Virus record (IMG/VR): IMGVR_UViG_3300025000_000007
Span: 1 to 64,000 of that record
Direction: 5' to 3' (one strand)
Length of the DNA stretch: 64,000 nucleotides
Origin: a virus
Below the pieces are notes generated by a model, which ran no database searches, was not told where the DNA came from, and saw only the letters and a list, made by a program, of their open reading frames with translations. This document shows positions 24,746-32,501 of this stretch, piece after piece (positions within the stretch are counted from its first letter, which is position 1; each line of letters begins with the position of its first letter). The position numbers and the translations under genes were made by a program.

Positions 24746-25228
24746 TCATTTATTCCACCGGGATTTAATCAAATTAATAGGATCACTGTCTAAAGTACAT
24801 GGTTTCGCCACGCTGCAATATTTAATAGCTTCTGCCTCTACATTCGAAACCTTTCTTTCGTGCGCAACTCCAATTCTGGTTTCCATTCGTTCTTTATACT
24901 GCTGTTCGATTCTCATATCATCTTCTGTGAATTTCCACACAAAAGATTCAACGTCCCATAACGGAGAACGTGTAACATTGCTGAGACTGGTTTCAGCTTC
25001 TTCCGATTGCATAATATAAAAATCAGTTTCAACCGGGAAAATGTCAGAGCTTATCAATCCACCCGCGGCCATTTCTTCCTGCAACGGTTTATTTATTATA
25101 GTGTACTTCCTCAAACACGGTGCTTTTCCTGAAATAATAAATTCTTTTCTTGATATATCCGCATGGAGTAAGCAGGCTTCACCGGCAGGGGAGTGTATGT
25201 CGCTGCAATTGTGACAAATGAATAACAT
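24746..25228 (-). CDS. Hypothetical Cys/His-containing protein, 160 aa
   Basis: The N-terminal 30 residues contain CHNCSD...CLLH, a possible zinc site. An acidic helical region with repeated Glu follows. A GAGGTGATTTA ribosome-binding sequence precedes the ATG. No family recognised. Confidence 0.55.
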   Translation of the reverse strand: MLFICHNCSDIHSPAGEACLLHADISRKEFIISGKAPCLRKYTIINKPLQEEMAAGGLISSDIFPVETDFYIMQSEEAETSLSNVTRSPLWDVESFVWKFTEDDMRIEQQYKERMETRIGVAHERKVSNVEAEAIKYCSVAKPCTLDSDPINLIKSRWNK

Positions 25229-25278
25229 TAAATCACCTCACAAAAAAATAATAAATTGTTATCTGTTTAAAATTTTCG

Positions 25279-26247
25279 TTATACATTCAAATAAAACTCC
25301 CTTGCCACAAAATCGGGGGTTTTTATAAGTTCCTGATCTATGATACAATATCCAAATGGGTGTCTTCTATTTTTATTTTTAGCTCTATTGTTCTGAACTT
25401 TATCATATTCCAATGTTTCATTATCAACATCGTGTAATAAAAAACCTATTTCTCTCCCTTCTCCAAAATATTTAAACAATGCTTTTGTTACATTAATCTC
25501 GTTAAACTCGTCCTCTTTTATTGGAAGCACGCACGTCACAGACGACACAAGTATTTTATCCCGAATTTGAGCAGGATATCCATTCTCAAGAGTATTCAGT
25601 ATTTCTTCCATTAAATGCCCTGCTGATCTCATATAATACTTATATTTAAAAATTTCAAACGCGGTTAACTTTTTATTTTGGATTGCATCCACTTTTATTC
25701 CACTTTCCCCATGTTCAAATCTTGCTGCTTTTGCCGCACACGATGCCTTTTTTAATCGGATCGCAAATTCCATTACATATTCAGATTTGAATGGTCCAAT
25801 TTCCTGATATGTATTTTTTAGGTAAAATCCGGGTGGTAAAGAAACTTTCCCTTCATCATTTACAAATAAATATATAAAATCTGCACAAGTTGTACCTACA
25901 CCATCACCACATTTAGTAATACCAATGAAGTCCCTAATATCAGGCAGCCCATCAAATGTTAAAACCGGATGTCCAGTTGCTTCGCATAGAGCGATTGCCT
26001 TATTAAGCTCACCTTCTGTAAATTTTTGCCCCTTAATCTCCACCCATCTATTACACTCAGTTAACCAAAAATCAGGAAGATACCACCCTGCTTCTCCTAA
26101 ATCATAACCTTCTTTTTCATACTCATATTTTATTCCCAATGCATCAAAGAAGACCGCCCACCGTGCTTCTAATCTGCTTCTAAAACGATACCCGTTATAG
26201 TGTGTTTCAATAGGTTTTAATAGTCGCTCTTTTGTTTTTCCCATCAC
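25279..26247 (-). CDS. Phage-type PD-(D/E)XK-like endonuclease family protein, 322 aa
   Basis: The N-terminal domain (residues 10-80) reads ETHYNGYRFRSRLEARWAVF ... ALGIKYEYEKEGYDL ... YLPDFWLTECNRWVEIKGQKFT. This is the common phage/plasmid domain in which 'F.S.lEArwA.ff...gi.yeyE' is followed by 'LPDF.l...v.vEIKG', the D...ExK triad of restriction-endonuclease-like folds. The remaining 240 residues are unrecognised. Such proteins act in phage DNA processing or host DNA breakdown. I start it at ATG 26247. Confidence 0.75.
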   Translation of the reverse strand: MMGKTKERLLKPIETHYNGYRFRSRLEARWAVFFDALGIKYEYEKEGYDLGEAGWYLPDFWLTECNRWVEIKGQKFTEGELNKAIALCEATGHPVLTFDGLPDIRDFIGITKCGDGVGTTCADFIYLFVNDEGKVSLPPGFYLKNTYQEIGPFKSEYVMEFAIRLKKASCAAKAARFEHGESGIKVDAIQNKKLTAFEIFKYKYYMRSAGHLMEEILNTLENGYPAQIRDKILVSSVTCVLPIKEDEFNEINVTKALFKYFGEGREIGFLLHDVDNETLEYDKVQNNRAKNKNRRHPFGYCIIDQELIKTPDFVAREFYLNV

Positions 26248-26250
26248 GGA

Positions 26251-26439
26251 TCACTCCTGCGTTTCCTCTTTCCTCTTCTTAACATAAATTTCAAACTCAC
26301 ACCCTGCAAATTCAGTACCCACCGTTTTAATCTGCCCCCACGCGTCTATAGTTCCAGTAAATCCCGCCTGAAACTTTGATTCTTTTATTTTGATGTCGCC
26401 AACAATTTTAATAGGTTCTAGTTTTCTCGGTCTTGCCAC
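26251..26439 (-). CDS. Small basic beta-rich protein, 62 aa
   Basis: Starts with GTG (MARPRKLEPIKIVGDIKI). The N-terminus is AT-hook-like and basic, followed by alternating beta-strands (GFTGTIDAWGQIKTVGTEF). It is 3 nt from the nuclease gene. A DNA-binding accessory role is possible. Confidence 0.5.
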   Translation of the reverse strand: MARPRKLEPIKIVGDIKIKESKFQAGFTGTIDAWGQIKTVGTEFAGCEFEIYVKKRKEETQE

Positions 26440-26458
26440 GTTATCACCAAAAAAAGAA

Positions 26459-26719
26459 TTAGATTGATGTTGCCATTATTGACAACAAACTTCCAAGAAT
26501 TGCGTCTTTCGACCCATTGTAAGAAGTTTCGGCCCACACCTGAACGCTTCCTCCGACAGGGCAAATAAGTATCTCAAATTTATTACACGACATTGCCTCG
26601 ATTCTTGCTTTGATCTTTTTTGCATGGTTTTCTGTCATTGTTCCGAGATCAATTCTTGTGAATGTTTTTGGTTTCTCATCATTTCTAATCTGTGCTTTGT
26701 TCTGTGTTATCATGGTCAT
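26459..26719 (-). CDS. Hypothetical protein, 86 aa
   Basis: Alpha/beta protein with KIKARIEAMSCNKFEILICPVGGSVQVWAET, a pattern suggesting a small ferredoxin-like or RNA/DNA-binding fold. The start is at 26719 or the ATG two codons later. It is downstream of a TATA-rich palindrome. No family recognised. Confidence 0.5.
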   Translation of the reverse strand: MTMITQNKAQIRNDEKPKTFTRIDLGTMTENHAKKIKARIEAMSCNKFEILICPVGGSVQVWAETSYNGSKDAILGSLLSIMATSI

Positions 26720-26766
26720 TTATCTCAGTCCTCATTTACCTTGCTGTATATTATAGTATAACGGTG

Positions 26767-26782
26767 AAACTATATATAGTTT
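26767..26782. promoter_or_regulatory. 16-bp palindrome in promoter region
   Basis: AAACTATATATAGTTT is a perfect palindrome 48 bp upstream of the 86-aa gene start. Its centre TATATA can also serve as the TATA box of that minus-strand gene, so a bound dimer would block transcription start. Confidence 0.55.
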
Positions 26783-26864
26783 AGCATTTAATATTTGACA
26801 TAAAAACTTCCTAACTCCATAAAAAATAATATAAAAAAGTAAAAATTAAAAAGTAACTCCCGCA

Positions 26865-27062
26865 TCAACAAATCTCGTTATCTTCAGTTTTGCACTCCAA
26901 TATTGGATACTCACAAGACTTCCCTATAAAGCATCCCCCACATGCTAATAATTTTTGATTTAAACAGTTACTACAACGTGCTCTTTTTTTACGTTCCGAG
27001 AGGGATGCATTTATTATGTCTATTCCTGGAATAAGACTTCCCGGCGGTGGTACTTTAATCAT
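26865..27062 (-). CDS. Cys-rich small protein, 65 aa
   Basis: The C-terminal half contains eight Cys (CSNC, CGGC, C, C...C), enough for two zinc sites. It is coupled by an ATGA overlap to the 45-aa Cys-rich protein upstream. It is one of a run of five such tiny genes among the nuclease, thymidylate synthase and kinase genes. Confidence 0.55.
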   Translation of the reverse strand: MIKVPPPGSLIPGIDIINASLSERKKRARCSNCLNQKLLACGGCFIGKSCEYPILECKTEDNEIC

Positions 27063-27196
27063 GTTTCCGCCTCCCGATCCTCATCTACACAGCATGGCTC
27101 ACAATCACAAGTATTTTCAAATATGTGACATCCCTTACAGGTTCCCCCTGAGATACCCAACTCGGAACAGTTTAAACACTTTGCTCGTATTGTCAT
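27059..27196 (-). CDS. Cys-rich small protein, 45 aa
   Basis: ATG at 27196, inside the stop of the ERCC4-like nuclease gene (ATGA). Eight Cys in pairs (CLNC, CKGC, CDCEPCC) suggest a compact zinc protein. The stop overlaps the next small Cys-rich ORF. Confidence 0.5.
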   Translation of the reverse strand: MTIRAKCLNCSELGISGGTCKGCHIFENTCDCEPCCVDEDREAET

Positions 27197-28101
27197 GCTT
27201 CCGCCTCTTCAAGTCTGGCTCGGGAAGCATTCAAAGCCTGCAATTCAGCTTCATGATAAGCTATCTTCTCAGAAATAACTTTTAAATCATTATAAACAAC
27301 CCGATCCAACTTTAAAACTATTGGATAATTTTTAATTAACCATTGGCGGATCATATCTTTATACATCTTAATAGCTCGCGCCCTGTTCCCTGCGAAGATC
27401 ACATGACATCCTCGCATCTCAAGCCCTGCAATTGTTGCTTCTCGTGTTGCAACGGATACCCCTATATGATTTGTATTTCTCTTAGCGTGCCCGTTGTCGT
27501 CCCTTCCATTGTATGCAGGCACATACTTTATGTAATCCTCGTAAGAGCATTCTGCAATGAGATACATCTCGTGGAAGCGGGAATCGTCCTTGAATCTCTT
27601 TATTTCTTTGTAGAAAGTCTCTCTTGAGTGGGCACTTGAAAGAGTTGCATATATGTCATTTGGGATACCTTGCCCTTTCTTATCCTCTTTCCCGCCTTTT
27701 CGTTCTACTATAAAGGGAATCCATCCGGCATAACCAACACCTTGATAGTAAGCTTGATAATCAGCCGTCTGCTCGATTTTAATCTCTGCTTTTGTGAGCA
27801 TTTTCCTAACTTGATGCCCTAAATCTTCTTCTTTCCAGGGATAATGTTCTTCGGGGGATTGAAAAATAATCACTTCTACGAGATCAGCCCATACTTTCAG
27901 TTGATTATTTAATTGAGATTTGAGTGTTTCGATGTCCGCTTCCAATTGTTTTTTAACAACAGCGATATCTTTTTTTGGAGCTTTTAAAGACAAACATTTA
28001 GTTATTTTAGTCTCTTGTGTTTTTATTTGTGCGTGTAGTTCTCTGATTCTTGCCTCATAATCTTGAATAGTCTTAACTTTCCCCACGTTCCCACCCCCCA
28101 T
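27193..28101 (-). CDS. ERCC4/XPF-like nuclease family protein, 302 aa
   Basis: I set the start at the ATG at 28101 (a GTG at 28086 is an alternative), because the reading further upstream overlaps the small Cys-rich gene. The first ~80 residues form a coiled coil (IRELHAQIKTQETKITKCL ...). The nuclease core is WIPFIVERKGGKEDKKG with DIYATL and FHEMYLIAEC downstream, matching the ERKxxxD motif of XPF/ERCC4-type structure-specific nucleases. A basic C-terminal helix region follows. In archaeal elements such enzymes handle branched DNA during replication or recombination. The coiled-coil N-terminus is unusual. Confidence 0.75.
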   Translation of the reverse strand: MGGGNVGKVKTIQDYEARIRELHAQIKTQETKITKCLSLKAPKKDIAVVKKQLEADIETLKSQLNNQLKVWADLVEVIIFQSPEEHYPWKEEDLGHQVRKMLTKAEIKIEQTADYQAYYQGVGYAGWIPFIVERKGGKEDKKGQGIPNDIYATLSSAHSRETFYKEIKRFKDDSRFHEMYLIAECSYEDYIKYVPAYNGRDDNGHAKRNTNHIGVSVATREATIAGLEMRGCHVIFAGNRARAIKMYKDMIRQWLIKNYPIVLKLDRVVYNDLKVISEKIAYHEAELQALNASRARLEEAEA

Positions 28102-28198
28102 CACATACACAAGTCGAATACTCATCCAATTCTTGATCCTTTTTCTGACACTCTGGTAACTTCTTACAGTTCCCGCAGGTATCTTCAGGAGGATTCAT
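28073..28198 (-). CDS. Cys-rich small protein, 41 aa
   Basis: ATG at 28198 overlaps the stop of the next upstream gene (ATGA), and this ORF runs 28 nt into the nuclease gene start. Five Cys (CGNC, C, CVC) suggest one zinc site. Coupling upstream and downstream supports it. Confidence 0.5.
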   Translation of the reverse strand: MNPPEDTCGNCKKLPECQKKDQELDEYSTCVCDGGWERGES

Positions 28199-28380
28199 TT
28201 GAAAGCCTCCGCACAGCCCTCACAAAGTCTCTGTCGGTGTCCAATACCCTCTTTGTAATGCCACTCATAAACAGCGCATCGTTTCCATTCTCCGCATTTT
28301 TCACACTGGGTAAAATATGCCATGCCTGCCTGTTTGAGTCCTATAAAATGCAGGATAGTCGTTTCGGGTGATGGAATCAT
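28195..28380 (-). CDS. Zinc-binding small protein, 61 aa
   Basis: CEKCGEWKRC and CEGC form a four-Cys zinc site. The start overlaps the thymidylate synthase stop (ATGA at 28377-28380), which supports the 61-aa form. An internal Met at residue 20 is an alternative start. Confidence 0.55.
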   Translation of the reverse strand: MIPSPETTILHFIGLKQAGMAYFTQCEKCGEWKRCAVYEWHYKEGIGHRQRLCEGCAEAFK

Positions 28381-29051
28381 ACCCCCACCGCCAGGATCTT
28401 CTTAATCTCATCCATGTCAGAGCCAACTCTACAATGGGCATTGATATCATGCAGGAGAATTACCCCAGGCTTCAAACCCGCTTGAAATGCAACATATTCC
28501 AACAGGTAAGCGTATCCCCTCAGATCATTTTTCATGGCAATAGCCATCTCATTAGACCTGCCGAGAATCGTTAAATTAACATAGTCATTATCTTCGTCTT
28601 CTTCGGTGTCCCATACCAAAGTGACCATACATGGAACTTCATTCTTCCCGTAATGTTTTGTCTTAAAAAGAGGATTTACAATTCTACGGCTTTTAGGTGA
28701 CTCCTTCAGTTTTCTAATAGTCTCATCTAATCCACCATCTTCATGGAGTTCCTGACCGTATGTATATTCAGGGTCCTGTACATCCAGACCGGCATTTTCC
28801 CCAAAACAAACAGGGTTTCCAGTTATCAGGTTTTTACCAAAAGCGAAACCACATATAAAACTAAGCAATTCTTCTGAATCTTCGCAACAGTAACATGGAA
28901 TTACTATAATAACATGTTTATAATATTGAACCGTTTCTCCACGTTCATCTTTTCCGCGTTTTCCTTTATTCATGATTAATTTGACTGTTCTATACGTGGC
29001 TTCTCTTATTGATTTACAGACTAATGTTTGGGGGATTATAGGAGGTGTCAT
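28377..29051 (-). CDS. Thymidylate synthase homologue (ThyA superfamily), 224 aa
   Basis: I placed the start at 29051 after GGAGGGG. Candidate catalytic Cys is C141 (VPCM). A typical nucleotide-binding RSN-E motif (residues 165-168, LGRSNEMAIAMKNDL) and GYAYLLEYVAFQAG follow, with the C-terminal LHDINAHC block. Together these match the archaeal thymidylate synthase/dCMP hydroxymethylase family, which adds a one-carbon group to C5 of dUMP or dCMP. The spacing between Cys and RS is longer than in E. coli ThyA because of an acidic insert (DTEEDEDND). With the kinase encoded immediately upstream it may make ordinary dTMP or a modified pyrimidine for the element's DNA. Confidence 0.75.
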   Translation of the reverse strand: MTPPIIPQTLVCKSIREATYRTVKLIMNKGKRGKDERGETVQYYKHVIIVIPCYCCEDSEELLSFICGFAFGKNLITGNPVCFGENAGLDVQDPEYTYGQELHEDGGLDETIRKLKESPKSRRIVNPLFKTKHYGKNEVPCMVTLVWDTEEDEDNDYVNLTILGRSNEMAIAMKNDLRGYAYLLEYVAFQAGLKPGVILLHDINAHCRVGSDMDEIKKILAVGV

Positions 29052-29179
29052 AATTTCCCCTCCAACTGCCTGAACATCCCACAACACGAACAATCCGGCT
29101 GATGAGTACAATTATAACTATCACTTTTATATATTGTGCATTTTTTATTTCCTTTCGGGGAAAAGGGGCACTGGCTCAT
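29048..29179 (-). CDS. Cys-rich small protein, 43 aa
   Basis: Lies exactly between the kinase and the thymidylate synthase homologue, overlapping both by ATGA. Six Cys (CPFSPKGNKKC, C, CSCC) suggest a zinc site. No family recognised. Confidence 0.5.
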   Translation of the reverse strand: MSQCPFSPKGNKKCTIYKSDSYNCTHQPDCSCCGMFRQLEGKL

Positions 29180-29712
29180 AATAACCCCTCCGGAATTCTT
29201 GAAACGATTTCCTCATGTATCTCTTCAACGGTCTTCCCGTCTACGAATATCCCCTCATATTCCCTTGAAATACCTTCAATTATAAACAGCTTACTTACTT
29301 TCTCTTGATACTCTTTTTTCCCGTATATGTCAGAATCCTGTCCGTATGGGGCCCCACAAAACACAAGTGTGAAATCTGGTTCAGGAAGCAATGCAGCGTT
29401 TTCTCTTACCCATTCTTCATCGAGTCCATCAGCCAACCCATAAACAATCGCAGATAATTTAAAACGATCAAAAATATAATTTTCATTTGGGTTCAATCGT
29501 CTGATAGTTTCCGTCTTGTTGCTGTCCTGCAATGCTTGAAACGAAACCGGTTCAAACGGCAATTCTTTATTCAATATCTGCCTTATTATCTTTCCCGAGT
29601 ATAATTCCTCGTTCGGAAATTTAACATAAGTCCATCCAAACCTTTCAGCTAAAAGTTTAGCGTGTGTTGTCTTCCCTACACGATCCTTTCCGCAGAGTGC
29701 TATTATTTTCAT
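29176..29712 (-). CDS. Deoxynucleoside monophosphate kinase-like P-loop protein, 178 aa
   Basis: The N-terminal P-loop is GKDRVGKTT (residues 8-16). The general layout (ALCGKDRVGKTTHAKLLAERFGW, followed by NYIFDRFKLSAIVYG and a LID-like region) matches thymidylate kinase-type dNMP kinases, which phosphorylate dTMP or modified dNMPs with ATP. The start is preceded by the AAAAACTAAAGGAGCGAC leader at 29719-29737. It is coupled to the small Cys-rich ORF and the thymidylate synthase homologue downstream. Confidence 0.75.
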   Translation of the reverse strand: MKIIALCGKDRVGKTTHAKLLAERFGWTYVKFPNEELYSGKIIRQILNKELPFEPVSFQALQDSNKTETIRRLNPNENYIFDRFKLSAIVYGLADGLDEEWVRENAALLPEPDFTLVFCGAPYGQDSDIYGKKEYQEKVSKLFIIEGISREYEGIFVDGKTVEEIHEEIVSRIPEGLL

Positions 29713-29794
29713 TTTGTTTGTCGCTCCTTTAGTTTTTCTTAAAAATTAGTATTCTTCAGGATGTTCTTTTATATTGATAATCGACTGCCATCAT

Positions 29795-30379
29795 TTACAC
29801 CTTCACGAATAATTCACAGTGGCACATATCTTCCAGCTCCGCAGTCTTGGCCTGCTGCACCCATCCAGGACACGGGCAGAATGTATGATATTTTCCATCA
29901 CTCGGAACGGTGCAAGGACATGGAGTATTCCCTTTCTCAGTCTCGATTACGCCCATATACAGAAGAGTACCAAGCAGCTCGGGGTCTTCAATATTGAGTT
30001 TGCATCCTAACTTCCCCGCTACAAATAATAGATGCTTGAGTGGGATCTCCTGCGGGTTCCATGTGAAAACTGTTACATCGTCATTTGTTGAGATGTCTTG
30101 AATGACTCTATAAAATGATTCACTCGTTTCAGTATTATTTATTTTAATAAATACATGAGGGAATGATTTCTTAACCTTTTGAACTTTCATGGCTTCATCA
30201 TTTGACAGATACCGGACGGTATTATTTTTGATTCCGCTTTTTTCTTTTCCATAAAATTCAGGGCGACTTTTAAATGAGAGTGTGTTATCGTTGACTTCCA
30301 TCACAACCCCTGCCAGAGTGTCAAAATGAAAACGATTAACGATACGACAATCACAAAGTATTTTAGCAAATTCACTCAC
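29795..30379 (-). CDS. Hypothetical protein, 194 aa
   Basis: Alpha/beta soluble protein with ten Cys, several near the C-terminus (CPCTVPSDGKYHTFCPCPGW, CHCELFV), suggesting one or two zinc sites. It starts in an ATGA overlap with the upstream 107-aa gene. No family recognised. Confidence 0.5.
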   Translation of the reverse strand: MSEFAKILCDCRIVNRFHFDTLAGVVMEVNDNTLSFKSRPEFYGKEKSGIKNNTVRYLSNDEAMKVQKVKKSFPHVFIKINNTETSESFYRVIQDISTNDDVTVFTWNPQEIPLKHLLFVAGKLGCKLNIEDPELLGTLLYMGVIETEKGNTPCPCTVPSDGKYHTFCPCPGWVQQAKTAELEDMCHCELFVKV

Positions 30380-30699
30380 ACGCCCCCAATGACCTTATAT
30401 TCAGGCATATCACATGGGGCAATTACCCGGATACCATCTTTATTTTTTATGAACAGTGGTGCGCCCTCATAGGACGGTAATAACATTTCCCCCACTACTA
30501 ACAAATCTTTTCTAAAAAATCCATACATCCCGTATCCATTTTTAATAAAACAGTGGTTATCGCATACGGAATGTACCGCGCTTACAATGTCTCGCTTTGA
30601 ACGGGATGAATCAATACTGTCATGCGTTGAGAGCATTTCCCAAAATGGCTTTAGGTGGTCTGGCAATTCTGATTCATTTTTGACGGTTATGCAGGACAT
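30376..30699 (-). CDS. Hypothetical protein, 107 aa
   Basis: Soluble protein with helical N-terminal half and an FRKDLLVVGEMLLPSYEGAPLFI strand region. It is part of the coupled minus-strand string: its stop overlaps the 194-aa gene by 4 nt. No family recognised. Confidence 0.5.
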   Translation of the reverse strand: MSCITVKNESELPDHLKPFWEMLSTHDSIDSSRSKRDIVSAVHSVCDNHCFIKNGYGMYGFFRKDLLVVGEMLLPSYEGAPLFIKNKDGIRVIAPCDMPEYKVIGGV

Positions 30700-30855
30700 T
30701 TAAACCGCCTCTTCCATACACATTCTAAGAGGTTCAGCGATTAATGCGGAAATATATAGCCCTTCAAAAAAGAGGTTTACATTCTTCGGATAGTGATAAT
30801 TCTTGATCGCGTTCACGGCTTTCCGGTTAGCCTGTTTGAGATCACGAACTAACAT
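30700..30855 (-). CDS. Hypothetical helical protein, 51 aa
   Basis: ATG at 30855 behind GGAGGG, within the stop of the next upstream gene (TAATG). Basic N-terminus and a hydrophobic helix FFEGLYISALIAEPLRMCM. Unknown function. Confidence 0.5.
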   Translation of the reverse strand: MLVRDLKQANRKAVNAIKNYHYPKNVNLFFEGLYISALIAEPLRMCMEEAV

Positions 30856-31010
30856 TATAATCCCTCCTGAATGGAGATTTTAACCTGTTCTAAAATCTCT
30901 TTTATGTGTGGGTAATAATATGAACATTTTTCAGTTTGAAAATCTGCAATCTCATCTAAGAGTGATTCGCTCTCTTGTTTTGTAATTGAAGTTATTTCGA
31001 TGTCGCTCAT
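30855..31010 (-). CDS. Hypothetical acidic helical protein, 51 aa
   Basis: ATG at 31010 after GGAGATAAAAAC. An acidic protein with two helices; the stop overlaps the next gene's ATG (TAATG). Unknown function. Confidence 0.5.
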   Translation of the reverse strand: MSDIEITSITKQESESLLDEIADFQTEKCSYYYPHIKEILEQVKISIQEGL

Positions 31011-31027
31011 GTTTTTATCTCCGTTTC

Positions 31028-31195
31028 TTATATTCCCTTCATTTCTCCGGTTTCGTCATCCAGTTCAACAATTACCATTCCAGGCAATAATTTCTTTTTT
31101 ATATATTCAATGTGGTTAAATTTTGAGACTAACAATTCCATGTAATCCCTGTCTAAGTAGGTTGCGTTTTTTTGGAATATACATATTTCAGTCAT
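31028..31195 (-). CDS. Hypothetical protein, 55 aa
   Basis: Small soluble protein; its C-terminal half is LPGMVIVELDDETGEM. It is in a row of short minus-strand genes that share a transcript. Unknown function. Confidence 0.45.
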   Translation of the reverse strand: MTEICIFQKNATYLDRDYMELLVSKFNHIEYIKKKLLPGMVIVELDDETGEMKGI

Positions 31196-31265
31196 TGTTC
31201 TTTCCTCTTCTTTTTCATAGTTTCATAATTATCAAGAACCCTTGTTAATACATCATTAAAAGAGA

Positions 31266-31751
31266 TTAATTTTCCATTTGTTTAATTTCATTCCGAAGTT
31301 TTTTGATTTCCTTATATTGTTTTTTAATTTCATTTTTGAGTGATGTTATTTCATTCTCCCGCTCATCAAATTCACTAAATACACGCCGTATAGCGGTATT
31401 GGGGGACTCATTTGACCTCATGTTTCCAAGAATCGCAATTCGGTTATATATTTCAGGGGTCACTCTGATTCCTTTATATTTTCCAGCACCGACTAATGTT
31501 GTATCCCGCTTGCACCAAATCGGATTATCCAACTCACTTATTATAACATCTTGACATGCTAACCACTCGAATGCAACTTTATTTACATTTCTCATTCCAT
31601 GTTTGGTTTTATGGTTGTGGTATACACTTCTGTGAATATCACGTGGGATGTATATTCCGATTCTGTCATCGGGTTCGATATGTAAATGATGAAACTCATA
31701 TCCTCTTACCCATGAGTTCAACGGTAGCTCATTTCTATATGGTGTATCCAT
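31266..31751 (-). CDS. HNH-like protein with C-terminal coiled coil, 161 aa
   Basis: The N-terminal half reads VRGYEFHHLHIEPDDRIGIYIPRDIHRSVYHNHKTKHGMRNVNKVAFEWL. This resembles an archaeal HNH-nuclease-type core with His-rich metal ligands (HH, H, H-N-H) but without the usual CxxC zinc pairs. The last 50 residues form a heptad coiled coil (EITSLKNEIKKQYKEIKKLRNEIKQ). It could be an HNH homing or defence nuclease or a regulatory derivative. The first gene after it is the 47-aa protein near the divergent promoter. Confidence 0.65.
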   Translation of the reverse strand: MDTPYRNELPLNSWVRGYEFHHLHIEPDDRIGIYIPRDIHRSVYHNHKTKHGMRNVNKVAFEWLACQDVIISELDNPIWCKRDTTLVGAGKYKGIRVTPEIYNRIAILGNMRSNESPNTAIRRVFSEFDERENEITSLKNEIKKQYKEIKKLRNEIKQMEN

Positions 31752-31776
31752 TGTTCTCCTAAAAAACTTAATATTA

Positions 31777-31920
31777 TTACTTTTGCTTTTTTAAATCTCT
31801 CTTCTTTACCGCGCCAGTTGACACTAAAATAAAATCATGCCATCCCAATCCAGACGCATTTTTTAACGGCTCTAGTTTTGCCTGTTCTTCATCATTAAAA
31901 AACACATTTATGTTTAACAT
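31777..31920 (-). CDS. Hypothetical protein, 47 aa
   Basis: ATG at 31920, just downstream of the large inverted-repeat promoter at 31.96 kb, so it is the first leftward gene. Small protein with a basic C-terminus (GAVKKRDLKKQK). An early regulator is possible; no domain recognised. Confidence 0.5.
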   Translation of the reverse strand: MLNINVFFNDEEQAKLEPLKNASGLGWHDFILVSTGAVKKRDLKKQK

Positions 31921-31959
31921 ATTTCAATCCTCATGTACTCTACTATACGCCGATGTTAT

Positions 31960-32016
31960 ATTTATAGTTAACTAACTTAGCTACTAAGTTATAAACTAAG
32001 TTAGTTAACTATAAAT
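31960..32016. promoter_or_regulatory. Divergent operator/promoter with 21-bp inverted-repeat arms
   Basis: A 21-bp sequence at 31960-31980 (core TATAGTTAACTA) is repeated exactly in inverted orientation at 31996-32016 around a 15-bp spacer (31981-31995). It lies between the leftward early operon (first gene start 31920) and the rightward genes (first start 32089), so it should control both. Each arm contains GTTAAC and a nearby TATA-like stretch. TATAGTTAACTA recurs at 63945-63956 at the right end of the window. Confidence 0.75.
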
Positions 32017-32088
32017 ACTTTGAATACCTAGTATTAGTATAGAAAAAACGGGATGTTCTTTCCTAAAAAAACAATCAAAAAGGTGAAT

Positions 32089-32400
32089 ATGATGAGCGAC
32101 AAAGAATTTAGGATACTGAAATCAAATGCCTGTACAAAAGTCGGCAGGCCACAAACTAAAATAGAATTGCCAACCCCTGTAAGTTTCTCTCAGTGGTTTC
32201 TCTCAGGTGTCCGTAAGTATCAAAAGAAAGGTGCAGTTTTTGACCTTTCAAATAATGGAATTGTAAAAATAATCTGGCCGGGGAAACCTGCTATACTCAG
32301 AACAGTTGCAGACTTTGAAAGAGAATACGCTGAATACTGTTCTAAATTTACTCCAATTTGTACTATACCGTTTGAAGAAAACGCGGGGGTGATGGCGTGA
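32089..32400 (+). CDS. Hypothetical protein, 103 aa
   Basis: Start chosen at ATG 32089 (ATG 32092 is adjacent) after AAGGTGA. Basic N-terminus with a small alpha/beta domain containing SQWFLSGVRKYQKKGAVFDL. First rightward gene behind the divergent operator, so a possible early regulator, but no HTH is clear. Confidence 0.6.
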   Translation: MMSDKEFRILKSNACTKVGRPQTKIELPTPVSFSQWFLSGVRKYQKKGAVFDLSNNGIVKIIWPGKPAILRTVADFEREYAEYCSKFTPICTIPFEENAGVMA

Positions 32401-32501
32401 ATCGCCTAGAATACCTCTCAATTTTATTTCCTCACATGGTATCAAGCGTGAGAGCAGCACGGTATCACATGAGAGTCAAAAACAAGAGGGGAGTGTTTTA
32501 A
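32397..32501 (+). CDS. Possible small peptide, 34 aa
   Basis: GTG start inside the previous stop. Basic, with LSILFPHMVSSVRAARYHM. It is coupled to neighbours on both sides by overlap or a 1-nt gap. Confidence 0.4.
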   Translation: MNRLEYLSILFPHMVSSVRAARYHMRVKNKRGVF

